The notes below the pieces were generated by a model, which worked only from the letters and a program-made list of their open reading frames with translations, had not been told where the DNA came from and ran no database searches. A stretch of 36,315 nucleotides of DNA from Bacteroidales bacterium UBA6192 (GTDB taxonomy: Bacteria; Bacteroidota; Bacteroidia; Bacteroidales; F082): contig DITE01000006.1 of assembly GCA_002422725.1 (NCBI GenBank), positions 50,492 through 86,806 of the forward strand, in the 5' to 3' direction. Shown piece after piece: positions 33,258 to 36,315 of this stretch. Numbering within the stretch: position 1 is the stretch's first letter; the number at the start of each line of letters is the position of its first letter. The translations under genes and the position numbers were made by a program.

Positions 33258-34097
33258 TTATTGATTTCCAGCGGACTTCATAAGGCTTAACAAACTGTAC
33301 CATCCCTGTGTGAGGACAAAGGTGAGTATGTTTCGGAAAAATATACAGGCATACAGCACATTCCCCCTTTTCAGTGCTATACCTCCTAACTTTACCAAAG
33401 CCCGGATAAATTGTTTTTGTCTATGCTGGGGATAAAGCCGGTAGGTAAATTCCCTGCCAAAGATATTTAGCCGATTGCCAGGCTGAGGGCTTTCGTGGTC
33501 AATGCCGGGACAATGGGTTACTTCGCCCAGCCGAAAACCATTGGAAACGCTGTCGAGGCAGAATTTGTAGTCGACCCCTTCGACAAAGAATGCGGGATCG
33601 TGCCATCCCAGTTTTGCCAGGTTTTCGATCACAAACATTGAACCACTGCTGATTAATAAACGTGCATAGTGCAGCCCCTCCATTGTGGGCGAAGCAGCCT
33701 CAACAGTTTTGAACTGAACGGCTGAGCATGGTTTCATCGTCGCTCCATGCAGCATCATCCATGTGTTGATAAACTGCAGACTCGTCAGGCTGAAAATCGT
33801 ATCCTGATCAAAATAAAGCACATGGGCATAGCCGAGTTCATCCGCTTTTTTCATGAGCCTGTTGAGTCCGGGGCCGAGTCCAAGGTTACTGTTTTCGTGT
33901 AAAAGTGTCAAATGGCCGCAAGGCGTCATGACCTCGTAACCGGGACCAGGCACCGGGGTGTTCTCGAGCACAATAACAGGGTATGCTGCTTTCAGCACTT
34001 CACCGAGTCTGGTGAAGAAGTCGGGAGGCGGATAATAGGTCACGAAAGCCAATATCCAGAGCCTTCCTGTTGATGCTGAAGTTGTTGCCGCTTCCAT
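33258..34097 (-). CDS. Glycosyltransferase family 2, rhamnosyltransferase-like
   Basis: This 279-residue protein has a TYYPPP start, then ENSNLGLGPGLNRLMKKA and the donor motif YFDQDT near residue 97. The acceptor-side element FFVEGVDYKFCLDSVSNGF follows. This combination of FDQD and VDYxFC resembles rhamnosyltransferases of the RfbF type. Known of the family: sugar transfer from dTDP-rhamnose or similar. The donor here is inferred only. It lies three bases after the methyltransferase stop. Confidence 0.85.
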   Translation of the reverse strand: MEAATTSASTGRLWILAFVTYYPPPDFFTRLGEVLKAAYPVIVLENTPVPGPGYEVMTPCGHLTLLHENSNLGLGPGLNRLMKKADELGYAHVLYFDQDTIFSLTSLQFINTWMMLHGATMKPCSAVQFKTVEAASPTMEGLHYARLLISSGSMFVIENLAKLGWHDPAFFVEGVDYKFCLDSVSNGFRLGEVTHCPGIDHESPQPGNRLNIFGREFTYRLYPQHRQKQFIRALVKLGGIALKRGNVLYACIFFRNILTFVLTQGWYSLLSLMKSAGNQ

Positions 34098-34100
34098 TGC

Positions 34101-34781
34101 TTAAAGTGATTTCGGTTGAGACTGAACATCGGCTCGTTTGGAGCGAATGAGAAACTGTTCGGTGAAGAAATCGCGAAACATCCCTCCTGTTAACACATTG
34201 GCAATGAACGATTTGCTGCCACGGGCATTCGGGCTGGGCAAAACTCTTTCGGTATGAAGCGGCTTTCTGTTCATCAGCTCAAGGGCCGATTCGCGGGTGA
34301 AATATCTTAGGTGGGTCCTGTCCATGATCCCGGCAGCATCGTGATACCGAAACCGGCCTTTGAACAACAACTTTGCCATAACGACAGCTGTGCGCATATT
34401 CGGAATGCTGGCAATGAGGCAGCCCCCCGGCTTCAGCAACATGGCTGCGCGATCGGTAAACTGCCATGGATCGATCATGTGTTCGAGCACATCGAGGCAT
34501 AAAATCAAGTCATAATTCCCTGCATCCATGGTGTTGATCATTTTTTCGGCATCGCCAATCCACACATGATCCACATTCAGACGGGCCTGCTCACCAACAG
34601 CCGGAAACATCTCGATACCATGGGTTAGCGAGCAATACTGATTTTCTTTCAGATATCGCAGTGTTGCCCCGTTGCCACAGCCCACTTCCAACACCTTTTC
34701 TGAAAAAGGCGGTACTAAAGGCAATATGTCGCGGCGCACGTTTGAAAAATATTCCGCCGATTTTTTGTCATATGGTTGCAT
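34101..34781 (-). CDS. Class I SAM-dependent methyltransferase
   Basis: This 226-residue protein has the SAM motif I VLEVGCGNGATLRYL (residues ~30-44). An acidic residue lies after the second strand (HGIEMF), then DLILCLDVLEHMIDP, and a late GGCLIASIPN strand. Known of the family: O- or C-methylation of sugars or lipids. Its place between the flippase and a glycosyltransferase suggests modification or capping of the repeat unit. Its 5' end overlaps the flippase gene by 14 bases. Confidence 0.87.
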   Translation of the reverse strand: MQPYDKKSAEYFSNVRRDILPLVPPFSEKVLEVGCGNGATLRYLKENQYCSLTHGIEMFPAVGEQARLNVDHVWIGDAEKMINTMDAGNYDLILCLDVLEHMIDPWQFTDRAAMLLKPGGCLIASIPNMRTAVVMAKLLFKGRFRYHDAAGIMDRTHLRYFTRESALELMNRKPLHTERVLPSPNARGSKSFIANVLTGGMFRDFFTEQFLIRSKRADVQSQPKSL

Positions 34782-36048
34782 AGGTTCGCTGGTTCTTTAG
34801 TGCAAAATATTGAAGGGCAACAAAATCGAGCAGGGTTCTTACACTCCAGGCTATGGCTGCGCCCACAATGCCGTGGCTGTGCAGGAAGAGAATAAGCATG
34901 GGGAAATAGATAATAAACTCGACCAGATGAATCAGGCTAGTCGTGCGAACCATACCGGCAGCCTGCAGGGCGGCAAAAGGGATGTGAGCCAGACTGTTGA
35001 AGAAAATTCCAACAGCCAGTATACTCAGTACAGGCCAGGATTCACGAGCAAATTTTTCGCCAAGCCAAAGTTCAAGTCCCGGGAAAGACAGCAAGCCCAG
35101 CAACAGGCATATAGGAGCCATAATGAGGGCTGTGGTTTTCAGTCCCTTGCGGAATAGCTGCATGGCCTGTTTTGTTCCTTCGTTGGCATGTACATAGGCC
35201 AGACGGGGGAATAAGGCTGTTGAGATGGCAGCAGGGATAATAAGCAGGCGAACAACAAAATCCTGAGGCACTGTATAAAAAGCTACCACACCGGCACCCA
35301 GTATCGAGGAGATAAAAAATCGGTCACCATACACCATGAGTGGTCCGATCAGGTTCGATATGGTCATCCATAATCCGAAGGTGAAGAGTTTTTTCATTTC
35401 ACTGAACCGTATTGCCAGCTTGCCGGCCGTGTGCGAAAAATAGCCGCGTACCGCAAAAACATGCAACAACATTACCAACAGCCTGCTCAACACCAAACTC
35501 CAGACAACCAGCATGAGTGACGACCCGATAAACAAAACCACGACCACCGGAAGCAGGAAATTGAGACTGCCCAGCAAAAGGCGAAGCAGGTTGGATGTTT
35601 TAAAGTTTTCGAAACCTTCGAGTATGCCGCGCAGACCCGACGTGACGGTAACCATGGGAATGGAAAGAGCTGCCAGGATAAGGGCTGCATATGCATCGTC
35701 CACCAGAAGTTGGCTCACATTCAATTGATAGATCAGGACTTTAGCCCCTATAAAAAGCAGTAAGCCACCCATCAGTCCGAGGACAAGCGTACCGGTGAGA
35801 CCTGCAACGGAGATGTTGAGCAGGTTAGCGTTGTCCTGGCTGCGGCTGGCGGATATCTGCTGGGTGAGTGCCCTGCCAAGGCCGAAATCGAACAGACTAA
35901 AATACCCGATGATGGTCCAGATGATGGTTAGCAAGCCAAAGGCCTCCAGTCCAAGATGACCGATGAGCAGCGGGATGGAGAACAAGCCGATTAGCATGGG
36001 CAGACCGGTGCCTGCAATATTCCATATGGAGTGCGATTTGAGGGACAA
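34768..36048 (-). CDS. wzx: Wzx-like polysaccharide flippase
   Basis: This 426-residue protein has about twelve membrane segments and the MOP/MATE-like pattern. It starts IWNIAGTGLPMLIGLFSIPLL, continues FGLLTIIWTIIGYFSLFDFGLGRALTQQIS and has a later YGDRFFISSILGAGVVAFYTVP. Known of the family: it moves lipid-linked repeat units across the inner membrane. The start codon is TTG at 36048, six codons after an in-frame stop, and no ATG occurs before residue 18. A TATTTTTG -7 box lies at 36085-36092. It is the first gene of the cluster on this strand. Confidence 0.87.
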   Translation of the reverse strand: MSLKSHSIWNIAGTGLPMLIGLFSIPLLIGHLGLEAFGLLTIIWTIIGYFSLFDFGLGRALTQQISASRSQDNANLLNISVAGLTGTLVLGLMGGLLLFIGAKVLIYQLNVSQLLVDDAYAALILAALSIPMVTVTSGLRGILEGFENFKTSNLLRLLLGSLNFLLPVVVVLFIGSSLMLVVWSLVLSRLLVMLLHVFAVRGYFSHTAGKLAIRFSEMKKLFTFGLWMTISNLIGPLMVYGDRFFISSILGAGVVAFYTVPQDFVVRLLIIPAAISTALFPRLAYVHANEGTKQAMQLFRKGLKTTALIMAPICLLLGLLSFPGLELWLGEKFARESWPVLSILAVGIFFNSLAHIPFAALQAAGMVRTTSLIHLVEFIIYFPMLILFLHSHGIVGAAIAWSVRTLLDFVALQYFALKNQRTYATI

Positions 36049-36084
36049 GGATTGGTATGCTTTGGTTTAGGGTTGTTGTAACAA

Positions 36085-36092
36085 CAAAAATA
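36085..36092 (-). promoter_or_regulatory. Candidate -7 box of flippase unit
   Basis: The minus strand reads TATTTTTG, a full match to TAnnTTTG, 36 bases before the TTG start at 36048. The octamer tandem array begins only 35 bases further upstream. Confidence 0.45.
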
Positions 36093-36126
36093 GGTGATTT
36101 ATATGATTTGAAGATTCAATGAGATG

Positions 36127-36270
36127 TTGATTTGTTGATTTGTTGATTCGTTGATGCGTTGATTTGTTGATGCGTTGATTTGTTGATGCGTTGATTCGTT
36201 GATTTGTTGATGTGTTTAATTGTTTAAGTGATAGCTTGTTAGCTTGTTTAAGTGTTAGCGGGTTAGCTTG
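36127..36270. repeat. Octamer tandem repeat array
   Basis: Eleven adjacent copies of TTGATNNG (variants ending TTG, TCG, GCG, GTG) fill 36127-36214. Seven more, diverged but in the same register (such as TTTAATTG, TTAGCTTG, TTAGCGGG), continue to 36270. The unit is not a multiple of three and no gene is coded. It lies just upstream of the flippase promoter. Confidence 0.9.
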
Positions 36271-36280
36271 TTATGGAGAC

Positions 36281-36315
36281 GTAAGCGATGTGAGCGACTT
36301 GAGCGATGTAAGCGA
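36281..36315. repeat. 9-mer tandem repeat, runs off window
   Basis: GTAAGCGAT, GTGAGCGAC, TTGAGCGAT and GTAAGCGA follow directly, four copies of a 9-base unit, the last cut by the window end. It starts 10 bases after the octamer array and has a different unit length. Confidence 0.8.

Noticed and set aside
36127..36315. CRISPR array
   Set aside because: The repeats are contiguous 8- and 9-base units with no spacers, and there are no cas genes.

Overview
The window looks like chromosomal DNA from a member of the Bacteroidota (Bacteroidales- or Cytophagales-like). Three things support this. Putative -7 boxes fit the Bacteroidota consensus TAnnTTTG in front of several genes, while Shine-Dalgarno sequences are weak or absent. 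Gene content is typical of the phylum: Wzi/RemB-like outer-membrane barrels, SLBB export proteins, orphan FtsX-type permeases, CruF-type carotenoid genes and SGC-type lipoproteins. There is no plasmid, phage or CRISPR signature; one IS110-family element is present.

Layout. Bases 1-731 hold the 5' part of a lipoprotein multihaem cytochrome c with a short collagen-like linker; its 3' end lies outside the window. Bases 1363-4618 form a tightly packed minus-strand operon: a DUF2237 gene, a CrtI/CrtD desaturase, the hydratase CruF and a fused lycopene beta-cyclase. This fits synthesis of a monocyclic, 1'-hydroxylated carotenoid. Bases 4741-9145 carry membrane transport genes: an MFS exporter, a TM1266-like small protein coupled to a CPA2 antiporter with USP domains, and a small membrane protein. 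Bases 9401-12058 hold exonuclease III and a CLC chloride transporter with CBS domains.

Bases 12150-17322 are a stress block: a DUF255 thioredoxin-like protein, dps with a clear terminator, an IS110-family element, then oxyR. The element sits in what was probably a shared divergent dps/oxyR control region. A perfect OxyR-type palindrome survives only on the oxyR side, on top of the oxyR -7 box. Downstream are a glutaminyl-cyclase-like M28 lipoprotein, a palindromic repeat cluster, an orphan FtsX-family permease and an unknown lipoprotein.

Bases 22292-36048 are an exopolysaccharide or capsule locus read on the minus strand, apparently as three transcription units, each with its own candidate promoter. 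Unit 1 is flippase, methyltransferase, glycosyltransferase and an unknown protein. Unit 2 is a Wzz-like chain-length protein, a Wzy-like polymerase and a glycosyltransferase. Unit 3 is a Wzi-like barrel, a phosphoglycosyl transferase, an SLBB export protein and a second Wzi/RemB-like barrel. Together these supply most steps of a Wzx/Wzy-type pathway: priming, sugar addition, flipping, polymerisation, length control and export. No tyrosine autokinase is seen. The last 190 bases are an octamer tandem array that passes into a 9-mer array.
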